A DNA stretch of 51,693 bases from a virus. The stretch's first letter is position 1. Every line of letters begins with the position of its first letter. The translations under genes and the position numbers were made by a program. The notes beneath the pieces are model-generated. The model saw only the letters and a program-made list of their open reading frames with translations, made no database searches and had not been told where the DNA came from. This document shows, one piece after another, positions 24,204-30,838 of this stretch. The DNA lies in IMG/VR virus record IMGVR_UViG_3300036939_000003, positions 1-51,693 of that record, one strand, 5' to 3'.

Positions 24204-24431
24204 ATGCAGGATAATGATGTTTCAACCATACAATTTGACCCCGATGCCTTAAAAACCGCATTGGAAGAAGCTAATCTCTCGCAAGCGGATTTTAATAGGC
24301 TAATTGGTTTTAAGCACGTAAATACAGTAAATAAGATAATTAAACGAAAAAGAATTGCTACAGCTTCCGAATTGCTTCAGTTCGCATTTGCTCTAAACAA
24401 AGATCCGAAAGAATTTTGTAAAGAAAGTTAA
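24204..24431 (+). CDS. Cro-like HTH regulator
   Basis: 75 residues, almost entirely one HTH: DALKTALEEANLSQADFNRLIGFKHVNTVNKIIKRKRIATASELLQFAFALN. Divergent from the CI-like gene, with operators before and after it. A lytic-side repressor that would compete for the same 15-bp operators. The very short size without extra domain is typical of Cro. Confidence 0.82.
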   Translation: MQDNDVSTIQFDPDALKTALEEANLSQADFNRLIGFKHVNTVNKIIKRKRIATASELLQFAFALNKDPKEFCKES

Positions 24432-24436
24432 AATAG

Positions 24437-24451
24437 TTACTAAAATAGTAA
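24437..24451. promoter_or_regulatory. Operator O3
   Basis: TTACTAAAATAGTAA, a perfect 6+3+6 palindrome, 8 bases upstream of the early promoter -35. Confidence 0.82.
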
Positions 24452-24459
24452 TTCTTTAC

Positions 24460-24488
24460 TTGACTGATTACTAAATTAGTAATAAACT
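24460..24488 (+). promoter_or_regulatory. Early rightward promoter
   Basis: TTGACT (24460-24465), 17 bases, TAAACT (24483-24488). Operator O4 occupies 15 of the 17 spacer bases, so bound repressor would exclude RNA polymerase. Confidence 0.68.
24468..24482. promoter_or_regulatory. Operator O4
   Basis: TTACTAAATTAGTAA, a perfect 6+3+6 palindrome lying exactly in the early promoter spacer. Confidence 0.85.
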
Positions 24489-24493
24489 CTTAA

Positions 24494-24580
24494 ATGTAGT
24501 CACCAATACTACATATTTTTGAAAATAGGAGAAGAAAGGGAAGTAAGTAAGTTGCGCAAAAACAAACTCGCTTCCCCTTT
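24494..24580 (+). ncRNA. Structured leader of the early operon
   Basis: From the expected start, ATGTAGT pairs with ACTACAT (24494-24514) and is followed by ATTTTT, a possible early terminator. Then GGGAAG (24538-24543) pairs with CTTCCC (24571-24576), enclosing the right copy of the 21-bp repeat. The first gene starts 6 bases after this second hairpin. Confidence 0.45.
24540..24560. repeat. 21-bp direct repeat, right copy
   Basis: Identical to 21369-21389. Here it forms part of the loop and left arm of the early-leader hairpin, including the palindrome TTGCGCAA. Confidence 0.85.
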
Positions 24581-24586
24581 AACAAA

Positions 24587-25138
24587 ATGGCACATCTGGA
24601 ACACAAATTATTAAAACAAGCTACGGCACAGGTTCTTGCTAATCAATTAACCTACGGCGAAGAACACGGCGCGAGAGCCTGGAAAGCGATTGCAAAAGCG
24701 GAAATTGAGTTAAAAGAAAACGGTTCAATCAGTTTTGAAAACAGTACATTAACCTTCGTCTCGCGCTTTTCAGCTAAACAGAGAATGGTTACAGCCGCAG
24801 GATGCCACGAATCCTGCGATTGCACAGGTCAATATTCATATCACAAAGCATTATTCGATATTTTAACGCGTTACAACGAACTGGAAGCAGAAGAAATGTT
24901 CGCCGCTTTTCCCGAGGCTACTCCGCAGGATGAATTGCAAGCCAGAGCAAAGCAAGCTGGAACCGAATATAAAGCATTTGCAAACTCGCTTCCGTTATGG
25001 GTTAAAGACGAAGCCAAGCAATTCGACTTATGGCTGATGTCTGGCGATGAAAGAAACCGTTGGATTCAGGATAATGCACCGCTTATCAAGCCAACTTCTA
25101 CGTACAAGCCACAGCGTTTGGGTTCAGTAAGGTTCTAA
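24587..25138 (+). CDS. SWIM-like zinc-finger protein, 183 aa
   Basis: First gene of the early operon. Residues about 45-95 read STLTFVSRFSAKQR...GCHESCDCTGQYSYHKALFDILTRYNE, the outline of a SWIM-type zinc finger (C-x-C ... C/S-x-H-x-x-A ... L..Y), with Cys-x-Cys and His in place. SWIM fingers bind DNA or protein. The C-terminal half is helical (DEAKQFDLWLMSGDERNRWIQ). Function unknown; a place directly under the immunity promoter suggests an early regulator. Confidence 0.62.
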   Translation: MAHLEHKLLKQATAQVLANQLTYGEEHGARAWKAIAKAEIELKENGSISFENSTLTFVSRFSAKQRMVTAAGCHESCDCTGQYSYHKALFDILTRYNELEAEEMFAAFPEATPQDELQARAKQAGTEYKAFANSLPLWVKDEAKQFDLWLMSGDERNRWIQDNAPLIKPTSTYKPQRLGSVRF

Positions 25139-25175
25139 AGCACGGGCGGCTAGTCCGCCTTTTAGGAGAAACGAG

Positions 25176-25406
25176 ATGGTTAGATTCCACAAAAAAGAAA
25201 CAAAAGGTGCAGGTGCGAATGGCTCAACCGTTAATGATTGTTGGGTTGATATTTCTTTTCACGGACAAAAAGCCGGGTACATCTACAAAAGCAAAGGTGA
25301 AACATTTTACGTTTCCTCTGTCCATTTTGACGGAGTAGATAAAGAAAACAAATTCACGAGCTTAAAAGGTGCAAAAGATTTTGCTAGGCAAATGCTGAAC
25401 TCTTAA
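25176..25406 (+). CDS. Small early protein, 76 aa
   Basis: Beta-rich, beginning MVRFHKKETKGAGANGSTV, with a GGAG site. No motif or membrane segment. Unrecognised. Confidence 0.62.
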   Translation: MVRFHKKETKGAGANGSTVNDCWVDISFHGQKAGYIYKSKGETFYVSSVHFDGVDKENKFTSLKGAKDFARQMLNS

Positions 25407-25409
25407 CCA

Positions 25410-25478
25410 ATGAAAGCAGGACGTAAATCAAAGGCGTGGGCTAATGCAAGACGCGCCTCTTTGGAGAAACGAAAATGA
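25410..25478 (+). CDS. Possible 22-aa basic peptide
   Basis: ATG at 25410, product MKAGRKSKAWANARRASLEK plus RK. It stops by ATGA overlap with the next gene, and the next gene's own GGAG site is inside it. It might be a coupling leader peptide or just chance. Confidence 0.3.
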   Translation: MKAGRKSKAWANARRASLEKRK

Positions 25479-25699
25479 CAAACCAGCAAGAACTTCCTTC
25501 AAAAATCGTATTCCCAAATCTATTTGACAGTACATTACCGCCTACGGAAATGAAGGCAATCGGTCTAGGTGAATTTCCATACGATTGCAGAGCTAAATCC
25601 TTGCGCCCAGACGCAATGGTTTATTACGGCGAAAGTTCTTGGATAGATTCGGGCGATAAAAATTTCGATAAACGCTTGAAGGAATTGGACGAATTTTAA
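25475..25699 (+). CDS. Small early protein, 74 aa
   Basis: Soluble acidic protein (MTNQQELPSKIVFPNLFDS). GGAGAAACG precedes the ATG. No domain recognised. Confidence 0.58.
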   Translation: MTNQQELPSKIVFPNLFDSTLPPTEMKAIGLGEFPYDCRAKSLRPDAMVYYGESSWIDSGDKNFDKRLKELDEF

Positions 25700-25714
25700 C
25701 TAAGGAAAAAGATT

Positions 25715-25963
25715 ATGTCATACGGATACGGTTTAGGAGTTTACTGGGAAGACTACAACGACCCTGAAGAACCTGATAACGATTGGTGCAATACGTGCCA
25801 AACAACTCTTGATGGGTGTATTTGTCCAGAAGTGTCAGTCATTAACGTTACTTGCCCCAAATGCCAACGAAAGCACGAGGTATTAAACGAAGGGCAGTCA
25901 ACAGATGCGGTTTGCTACAACTGCAAACCAAAAGTTGATTTGGATTTTGAACCACCTTTTTAA
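25715..25963 (+). CDS. Zinc-ribbon protein, 82 aa
   Basis: Eight Cys: CNTC near 27-30, CIC near 37-39, CPKC near 47-50 and CYNC near 68-71, arranged as one or two zinc ribbons. Such small ribbon proteins are common early phage products that bind nucleic acid or host RNA polymerase. Acidic ends. The start MSYGYGLGVYWED has an AAGGA site. Confidence 0.65.
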   Translation: MSYGYGLGVYWEDYNDPEEPDNDWCNTCQTTLDGCICPEVSVINVTCPKCQRKHEVLNEGQSTDAVCYNCKPKVDLDFEPPF

Positions 25964-25983
25964 CAAGGCAAACAGTTTTAGAG
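25958..25983. repeat. Cassette-flanking repeat R1, left copy
   Basis: 26 bases (TTTTAACAAGGCAAAC then AGTTTTAGAG) identical to 26236-26261; both copies are followed by RTTAT. The pair brackets the single membrane-protein gene 26009-26218. A decayed third version (AACCCCCTTTACTAACAC) follows the next gene near 26725. Confidence 0.88.
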
Positions 25984-26008
25984 ATTATCCAAAAGAGAGA
26001 TTATCAAT

Positions 26009-26218
26009 ATGAATAAAAGAGAAAAAATAGGATGCACAATCGCAGCTCTACAATTCCTTGTTGTAACACCACTAAGTTACATTTACACATTTTTATTATT
26101 GAGACATATCAATGCAACCGACGCACTTTGGTTGCTTTTCTGGATAAATTTGCCCTTAGCCCTAATTGTTTCAGTCGTATTTAAATACATTGAAATATTT
26201 TTATCAGAAAAGGATTAA
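26009..26218 (+). CDS. Small two-helix membrane protein, 69 aa
   Basis: Two hydrophobic helices: about 10-30 (TIAALQFLVVTPLSYIYTFLL) and 38-60 (ALWLLFWINLPLALIVSVVF). Short charged ends. Single gene between the two R1 copies. Unrecognised. Confidence 0.6.
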   Translation: MNKREKIGCTIAALQFLVVTPLSYIYTFLLLRHINATDALWLLFWINLPLALIVSVVFKYIEIFLSEKD

Positions 26219-26235
26219 CCCCTTTTTACTAACGC

Positions 26236-26261
26236 TTTTAACAAGGCAAACAGTTTTAGAG
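26236..26261. repeat. Cassette-flanking repeat R1, right copy
   Basis: Identical to 25958-25983. It supplies the intergenic/RBS region of the next gene. Confidence 0.88.
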
Positions 26262-26287
26262 GTTATAGAGAAGAGAGCAGAAAGATC

Positions 26288-26719
26288 ATGAACACACAAG
26301 AGCGAATAAATTGGATGCTTCGGCACGAAAACCTGTGGAACGACCGGGCGGCACTACTCGAAAAAATGTACGCAGATGGCGTTTACAGCAAAAAACTATC
26401 GAATGTGGATTTCTGCCTGACAGGTTTAATCGAGCGCTGCCGAAAGATTAAAAAACTGACTAAAAACCCATCGTTGCCTATCCAGCCCTTAACAGATTTG
26501 GTAGTGACTACCGACAACTTTGATGAGCTTATCAGCAAGCGCGAGATCAAAGATATTTTAGTCCAGTCAAAGCATCCGGTTAAGCGAATGGATGAAAACA
26601 GTTTTACCTATTACGACTACGCTGTATTCAAAAGACGAAAGCACGGAAAACCACCAACGCACGTTATTGACGAAATAAATACGATTCTTAGCGGTGGAGC
26701 GATTGATTACATTTATTAA
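26288..26719 (+). CDS. Hypothetical early protein, 143 aa
   Basis: Charged and helical (RIRHENLWNDRAALLEKMYADG-like start region), followed by a basic C-terminal half (KRRKHGKPPTHVIDE). No domain recognised. GAGAGCAGAAAG lies before the ATG. Confidence 0.6.
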   Translation: MNTQERINWMLRHENLWNDRAALLEKMYADGVYSKKLSNVDFCLTGLIERCRKIKKLTKNPSLPIQPLTDLVVTTDNFDELISKREIKDILVQSKHPVKRMDENSFTYYDYAVFKRRKHGKPPTHVIDEINTILSGGAIDYIY

Positions 26720-26772
26720 CCAATAACCCCCTTTACTAACACTTTAGGGCTAACAGATTAAGCATTAAAAAT

Positions 26773-26910
26773 ATGAAGACGAAAAAACGATGTTGTATCT
26801 GCGATAACCAGTCCGGCGAAAAAGGGACTTACGAAGAAGTAGAACATTGCCGTAAATGCGGCAGACCTATTTGCGGTTACTGCAAGCCTGCTTGCTGCGA
26901 TTTGGATTAG
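26773..26910 (+). CDS. 45-aa zinc-finger protein
   Basis: CCIC...HCRKCGRPICGYC...CC places eight Cys and one His in 45 residues, in the order of a small cross-brace (B-box/RING-like) or double-knuckle finger. Below usual calling length but clearly protein-like. It is 2 bases before the next zinc-finger gene. Confidence 0.58.
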   Translation: MKTKKRCCICDNQSGEKGTYEEVEHCRKCGRPICGYCKPACCDLD

Positions 26911-26912
26911 TT

Positions 26913-27209
26913 ATGAAAAAACCAATAGATATTTTGTTGTTTTGCCCTCAATGCAGTGAGCAACACATTGACAAAGCAGAACCGGATAATTGTCAGGATT
27001 GCGGACACGGACGCAAATTCCATTTTAACGCGGGTGAAAGAAATATTTGCGCTGTCGGCAGGCAAATAACCAACGACAAAATTGATTGCCACTGTGACGG
27101 GTTTACGGCTTGGCTTAATCCACCGCATAAATCACATCGTTGCCATAACTGCAATTACGTTTGGCGACCTTTTGAATATCCGACAAATGGAGTTTTAGCA
27201 ATCAGCTAA
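26913..27209 (+). CDS. Zinc-finger protein, 98 aa
   Basis: Read from ATG 26913 (MKKPIDILLFCPQC). CPQC near 11-14 and CQDC near 30-33 form one knuckle; later C..CDC..H and CHNC near 85-88 another. The stretch H..KCNN is recognisable as a ribbon. An upstream open start at 26856 lies inside the preceding gene and is dismissed. Confidence 0.65.
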   Translation: MKKPIDILLFCPQCSEQHIDKAEPDNCQDCGHGRKFHFNAGERNICAVGRQITNDKIDCHCDGFTAWLNPPHKSHRCHNCNYVWRPFEYPTNGVLAIS

Positions 27210-27221
27210 CCGAGGTAGAAA

Positions 27222-27644
27222 ATGAGAAACGAACCTAACCCAAACCAAACATCTTTATTCACTAACCACCAATACCCTAGCTATCCTGCTATCCGAAAGA
27301 ACTCGGAAGCCTCTAAAGATGCCGCCGAACTCGTAGCAGATTCAGCACAGGTTATCAGAGCGAAAGTCCTTGAAACACTATCAACAGGCGACACGCTAAC
27401 GGCTCAGGAAATAGCCGATAAAGTTGCTCAGGACTTCTGGAACAAAGGGCGCAGGTGGGGCAATGACTTTGAGAAACACTTATTAAAGCTAGAGGACTCT
27501 GTAGAGAGTCGTATATCAGAGCTTAAGAAATCTGAACACATCGTAGCGGTTATTGATATGACCACAGGCAAACCTAAAAGACGCTTGAATCGTGCGGGTA
27601 ATGTTCGGATAACGATTCTAAAACTTAACGTGTCAGGGAAGTAG
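27222..27644 (+). CDS. Winged-helix-like protein, 140 aa
   Basis: Central TLTAQEIADKVAQDFWNKGRRWGNDFEKHLLKLEDSVESRISELKKSEHIVAV looks like a helix-turn-helix/winged-helix unit of the kind used to sense or bind DNA in small phage regulators. The ends are disordered (NPNQTSLFTNHQ, and basic KPKRRLNRAGN). Followed by a weak terminator. Confidence 0.62.
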   Translation: MRNEPNPNQTSLFTNHQYPSYPAIRKNSEASKDAAELVADSAQVIRAKVLETLSTGDTLTAQEIADKVAQDFWNKGRRWGNDFEKHLLKLEDSVESRISELKKSEHIVAVIDMTTGKPKRRLNRAGNVRITILKLNVSGK

Positions 27645-27678
27645 ATCAAGGGGATTTTTTCTTTATGTTTTTCTCTAG

Positions 27679-27718
27679 GGCGGTAAAGCCGAATGAGTAA
27701 GCCGAGCCGCCTTTTATT
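27679..27718 (+). terminator. Weak intrinsic terminator
   Basis: GGCGG (27679-27683) pairs with CCGCC (27707-27711), followed by TTTTATT. Lies between the winged-helix gene and a run of tiny genes; the T tract is short, so termination would be partial. Confidence 0.45.
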
Positions 27719-27724
27719 AACACT

Positions 27725-27847
27725 ATGAAAACACAAAACATTAAATTCGCAATCATTCTAGCAACTTCTGCCCTCGTATCTTATTCAGCTGGTTATTACA
27801 TCGGCGTAGTTCAAACGGCTGAAGTGGTTAAGGAGCTTATAAAGTAA
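27725..27847 (+). CDS. 40-aa single-helix membrane peptide
   Basis: MKTQNIKFAIILATSALVSY then SAGYYIGVVQTAEVVKELIK. One signal-anchor helix. Stop overlaps the next start (TAATG). Confidence 0.5.
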   Translation: MKTQNIKFAIILATSALVSYSAGYYIGVVQTAEVVKELIK

Positions 27848-28005
27848 TGTGGAAATTCTTCTTTTACGGAATCGGTCTAGTTCTAGCAATTATCGGAATC
27901 TTTAGCAGAGAAAGTGACGTTATAAAAGCACTTTACGCAATAACAGCACTCCTCGGACTAGGTTTTGGCAAGGTCGTTGAACTTTTGGAGAAACTAAAGA
28001 AATGA
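27847..28005 (+). CDS. 52-aa membrane protein
   Basis: MWKFFFYGIGLVLAIIGIF forms one helix; ALYAITALLGLGFGKVVELL a second, then a basic end. Coupled by one-base overlap before and ATGA overlap after, so really translated. Holin-like in outline but far from lysis genes. Confidence 0.52.
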   Translation: MWKFFFYGIGLVLAIIGIFSRESDVIKALYAITALLGLGFGKVVELLEKLKK

Positions 28006-28268
28006 AAGTCGAAATTAACGTAACACAGGAACATATAGACAATGGTTTGGCTGATAAATGTTTTGCATGCCCTGTCGCTTTGGCTCTCAGCGAGAAAGTG
28101 AAACCGGCAGCGGCAGTCCATCGAGGCTTAATTCTTATTGGTGAAAAGAATTTATCACAACCATTAAGTGTCGCAGAGTTTGTTAATGATTTTGATGAAG
28201 GCGTAAAAGTTGAACCCTTCTCTTTCTCTCTTGATATACCGGAAGAATATTTAAGGAGTCAGCAATGA
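28002..28268 (+). CDS. Small early protein, 88 aa
   Basis: Contains KCFACPVALALSEKVKP, a Cys-x-x-Cys-x-x-A pattern found in short phage proteins I cannot name, with a beta C-terminus. Coupled to neighbours on both sides by 4-base overlaps. Confidence 0.62.
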   Translation: MKVEINVTQEHIDNGLADKCFACPVALALSEKVKPAAAVHRGLILIGEKNLSQPLSVAEFVNDFDEGVKVEPFSFSLDIPEEYLRSQQ

Positions 28269-28381
28269 ACTTAATCGAAAAACTATCAATCATCATCGGC
28301 AAGATTCAGAACTACTTTAACCAGAGGAAAGCAATCAGAAATGCTCATCTGTCTAAACTGCACATTAAAAGAATGTCATAA
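28265..28381 (+). CDS. 38-aa basic peptide
   Basis: ATG at 28265 overlapping the previous stop; a basic helical peptide (LIEKLSIIIGKIQNYFNQRK) that overlaps the following gene by 41 bases in another frame. Only one of the two may be real. Confidence 0.35.
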   Translation: MNLIEKLSIIIGKIQNYFNQRKAIRNAHLSKLHIKRMS

Positions 28382-28559
28382 GGGGTCGCGTTCGTGCCTT
28401 GTTAAAAAGGCTGAGATGCAGACTAAAGACTACTGGCGAAAGCGGTACAGAAAGCAGGTAAAGAGCAAGCCGAGGCGAAAGATTGATAACGCGGAATTTA
28501 TTAAAAAGGGCTTATTAGCCTGTCTGAACAAATTAAATCATGAACTTAACACATACTGA
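28341..28559 (+). CDS. Small Cys/Lys-rich protein, 72 aa
   Basis: CLNC near 4-7 plus CHKGSRSC near 12-19 suggest a zinc knuckle, followed by a strongly basic helix (KDYWRKRYRKQVKSKPRRK). Probably binds nucleic acid. GAAAGCAATCAGAA before the ATG is a poor ribosome site, so coupling is likely. Confidence 0.55.
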   Translation: MLICLNCTLKECHKGSRSCLVKKAEMQTKDYWRKRYRKQVKSKPRRKIDNAEFIKKGLLACLNKLNHELNTY

Positions 28560-28767
28560 TGACGCTACCGACCTTCAAAAAGGTGACATCGTTTTCATTA
28601 AGTTTGAGGTTTTAGAACCTCCAACTAATTTAGGAGATGTAAGACTCCGATATTACGCAAGACGCGGAGCCGATGAATACGCTGCAAAATCGGTTAATTC
28701 TATTTTTATCAAACGTCCGAAAAGCAGGCTTCTAAAAAGAATCATCAACAAGATTTTCTCTAAATAG
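28540..28767 (+). CDS. Small early protein, 75 aa
   Basis: Beta-rich start (MNLTHTDDATDLQKGDIVFI) with a basic C-terminal tail (KRPKSRLLKRIINKIF). Overlaps the previous gene by 20 bases. Unrecognised. Confidence 0.55.
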   Translation: MNLTHTDDATDLQKGDIVFIKFEVLEPPTNLGDVRLRYYARRGADEYAAKSVNSIFIKRPKSRLLKRIINKIFSK

Positions 28768-28772
28768 AACTT

Positions 28773-28874
28773 ATGAGACGAAACACGATATACGAATGTA
28801 AATGCGAATACTGCAAACCTTCTCTTGTACGCCTCTTATGGAAGTCAATCAAGAGACGACTTAAAAGGAAGTGA
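28773..28874 (+). CDS. 33-aa basic Cys peptide
   Basis: MRRNTIYECKCEYCKPS with C-x-C-x-x-C, then SIKRRLKRK. Too short for most gene finders but it sits in a tight operon gap. Confidence 0.38.
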   Translation: MRRNTIYECKCEYCKPSLVRLLWKSIKRRLKRK

Positions 28875-28888
28875 GGTAACAGAAGATT

Positions 28889-29200
28889 ATGAAACTTTCA
28901 GAAGCAATTAGAGAAGGTGCGAAATTAAGACCGCAAACTTTTGGCTCTTTTTTTGACACAAACAGCGAAAACGTTGTCTGCTCTTGCACTCTCGGCGCTG
29001 CTTTTGAAGGTAAAACGGGTTACGTTTCGCTCAAACTTGAATACGTGAATCAACTGCATCCAGTGTTTCCTGAATTAGCTACACAAGTGGAATTAAACGG
29101 ATTGCGACGAGATTTAGCTCAAGCGGTAACTCAATTGAATGACGGCGAGCGTTGGACACGCGAACAAATAGCCGATTGGTTAGAAGAAAAAGGTTATTAA
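28889..29200 (+). CDS. Conserved phage protein, 103 aa
   Basis: MKLSEAIREGAKLRPQTFGS, then CSCTLGAAFE, then RWTREQIADWLEEKGY. This 'KLSEAIR.GA.LRPQ ... W.W.REQIADW' outline recurs in siphophage genomes of unrelated hosts (from memory); no function is known. GGTAACAGAAG precedes the ATG. Last gene before a geneless structured stretch. Confidence 0.7.
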   Translation: MKLSEAIREGAKLRPQTFGSFFDTNSENVVCSCTLGAAFEGKTGYVSLKLEYVNQLHPVFPELATQVELNGLRRDLAQAVTQLNDGERWTREQIADWLEEKGY

Positions 29201-29455
29201 TTTTTCAATGACCTTGCGATGTACAAAATCTTGGTCTAGTAAAACTGAAACGCGGCAATCGTTTGCCAATAACTAAACCGCGTTTCCATTGGTTGATAAA
29301 GGGTACTGACTGAAATACTTCACCTTTATCGCATCATCGGGAATGAGCTTCCCTCATCTAGAACTGGCAACCGTTCAAGATGATTAGATAATAAAAGTAT
29401 TGATAAATAGTTGAAAAGGCTTAATTAAAGACAAATATTGTCTGTAAATTTGTTT
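29201..29455 (+). ncRNA. Geneless stretch with four hairpins
   Basis: 255 bases with no credible gene. Hairpins seen: A, GAAACGCGG/CCGCGTTTC (29247-29286) with an alternative inner GGCAA/TTGCC; B, GATAAAGG/CCTTTATC (29295-29330); C, ATGAG/CTCAT (29343-29357); D, TCATCT-A-GAAC/GTTC-A-AGATGA (29354-29383). C and D share bases 29354-29357 and exclude each other. A weak promoter (TTGCGA, 17, TAGTAA) would start transcription at hairpin A. Function unknown; a leader or small RNA. Confidence 0.5.
29429..29443. promoter_or_regulatory. Palindrome before the CII-like gene
   Basis: AGACAA-ATA-TTGTCT, a perfect 6+3+6 dyad 12 bases upstream of the ATG at 29456. It has the size of an operator but not the sequence of O1-O4. 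Confidence 0.45.
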
Positions 29456-29965
29456 ATGAAAAACTACAAAAAGACTGCACTTGAAATCTACGGATTGTAT
29501 CACGATGCAAACGGCTCCATTACCGGAATATCCAGCCGATTACAGCGCAATGATTCAAGTAAATTATCGAGACAGATAAATCCTAATGATGACCGTAGAG
29601 ATAACTTCTATATCGAATTACTTGAAGCTCATCGGGCTATGGCTGAATTTATGCCCGATTTAGAGGAAGAAATCTGGAAAATTCTCGAACGCGAAAGAAG
29701 CGTATTTATAGGCAAAGCATCAGCAAGGCGAAAAAAGACAGCCGAACATCTCTACAAGCTTCAGACCGAAATTGCCGAGTTTAACTATAAACGCGATATA
29801 GGTGTGCCACAGGAAGAACTTGAAAAAGAATGCTACGACATTCTACCGGCAGCAAAAGCACTTGTTGAAGACATTTGCGGCTCGAAAGAGCAAACAAAAG
29901 ATGAAATCCAGCAAGATTATTTTCCCGCTAACGGGAACGGCGACGGGAAAGGTTTAGTTAGTTAA
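29456..29965 (+). CDS. Putative DNA-binding protein (CII-like)
   Basis: From ATG 29456 (MKNYKKTALEIYGLY), 169 residues; the open frame reaches back to a TTG at 29438. The N-terminal part TALEIYGLYHDANGSITGISSRLQRNDSSKLSRQINPNDDRR matches the outline of CII-type regulators in many prophages, followed by long helices (RERSVFIGKASARRKKTAEHLYKL) for oligomerisation. Four bases before the methyltransferase. Regulatory role is inference. Confidence 0.5.
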   Translation: MKNYKKTALEIYGLYHDANGSITGISSRLQRNDSSKLSRQINPNDDRRDNFYIELLEAHRAMAEFMPDLEEEIWKILERERSVFIGKASARRKKTAEHLYKLQTEIAEFNYKRDIGVPQEELEKECYDILPAAKALVEDICGSKEQTKDEIQQDYFPANGNGDGKGLVS

Positions 29966-29968
29966 GTT

Positions 29969-30838
29969 ATGCGCTTATTGGATTTATTTGCCGGGATTGG
30001 CGGCTTTAGCCTCGCAGCGCATTGGATGGGATGGGAAACGGTTGCTTTTGTAGAAAAAGACGAGTTCTGCCAGAAAGTATTGAGAAAGAATTTCGGAGAC
30101 GTGCCTATATATGGAGACATTCGTGAATTTGAGGGAACAACATACAGAGGTGCAGTTGACATTGTTTGTGGCGGATTCCCTTGCCAGCCATTCAGTGTTG
30201 CCGGTAAGCAAAAAGGGCGAGGTGACGAGCGTTTTCTCTGGAAAGAAATGCTTCGAGTTGTTCAAGTGTGTCAACCGCGATGGGTCGTCGCTGAAAATGT
30301 TCGTGGATTACTTTCTAACGAGCGCGGATTGGTATTCGAGAGTGTGTGTTCTGATTTGGAAATGGCGGGCTACTCCGTTCAATCGTTTATTGTTCCAGCT
30401 TGCGCCGTCAATGCGCCCCATAAACGAAACAGGGTTTGGATTGTTGCTAACTCCAACTGCATCAGACGCGAAAATGAGCAAGAAAAACAAATCAAAGCTT
30501 TACAAGACAAAATCGGGAAGTTATCGCCTACGCAACAAAGCGGGAACGTCAAGCAATGCGGGGCTTGCAAATATGATTCAGTTGCTACCTACGCCGATGG
30601 CAAGCAACGCACGAAAACACGATTACAGGTCAGAGAAAGCAAAACAGAAAGGCAACGGGCAGACTTTGAGCGAAGCGATTGGGTTGAAACTGCAACCGAG
30701 CTTTGTGGAATTAATGATGGGGTTTCCAATCGGGTGGACAGACTTAGAGCGTTAGGCAATGCGATTGTCCCCCAAATAGCTTTTGAAATATTCAAGGCGA
30801 TAGAACACGCCAAACAGCAGTTCCGAGTTAAACCGTAA
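29969..30838 (+). CDS. dcm: C5 cytosine DNA methyltransferase
   Basis: 289 residues. Motif I LFAGIGGFS at 6-14, motif II VEKDEFC near 28, motif IV GGFPCQPFS with catalytic Cys 72, motif VI AENVRG 109-113, motif VIII HKRNRVW 151-157, motif X GNAIVPQIA 263-271. The TRD region (160-250) is short and very hydrophilic, and a normal motif IX is missing from this frame; a motif-IX-like GFPIGW occurs instead in the overlapping +1 frame. Product: 5-methylcytosine in phage or host DNA, probably to evade restriction. No cognate nuclease is adjacent, so it is an orphan enzyme. Confidence 0.92.
   Translation: MRLLDLFAGIGGFSLAAHWMGWETVAFVEKDEFCQKVLRKNFGDVPIYGDIREFEGTTYRGAVDIVCGGFPCQPFSVAGKQKGRGDERFLWKEMLRVVQVCQPRWVVAENVRGLLSNERGLVFESVCSDLEMAGYSVQSFIVPACAVNAPHKRNRVWIVANSNCIRRENEQEKQIKALQDKIGKLSPTQQSGNVKQCGACKYDSVATYADGKQRTKTRLQVRESKTERQRADFERSDWVETATELCGINDGVSNRVDRLRALGNAIVPQIAFEIFKAIEHAKQQFRVKP
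30111..30755 (+). CDS. Candidate overprinted gene in the +1 frame of the methyltransferase
   Basis: An open frame of 214 codons lying wholly inside the methyltransferase gene. It does not look like a random shadow. Residues 90-121 read NRLLFQLAPSMRPINETG then LLLTPTASDAK, 158-168 repeat the motif as LLPTPMASNARK, and 198-212 end as FVELMMGFPIGWTDL. I recall hypothetical phage proteins with the same order of elements (W..S..C.L.WK, LLFQLAPS, LLPTPTAS, NP.FVE.MMGFP.GWT), often near cytosine methyltransferases. No clear ribosome site precedes the ATG, so either a weak start, coupling or a +1 shift would be needed. Function unknown; could complement the missing motif IX/target region. Confidence 0.5.
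   Translation: METFVNLREQHTEVQLTLFVADSLASHSVLPVSKKGEVTSVFSGKKCFELFKCVNRDGSSLKMFVDYFLTSADWYSRVCVLIWKWRATPFNRLLFQLAPSMRPINETGFGLLLTPTASDAKMSKKNKSKLYKTKSGSYRLRNKAGTSSNAGLANMIQLLPTPMASNARKHDYRSEKAKQKGNGQTLSEAIGLKLQPSFVELMMGFPIGWTDLER

Noticed and set aside
24131-24229. N-terminal 33-residue extension of the CI-like repressor
   Set aside because: It would translate across operators O1 and O2 and lies before the HTH domain without homology-like character.
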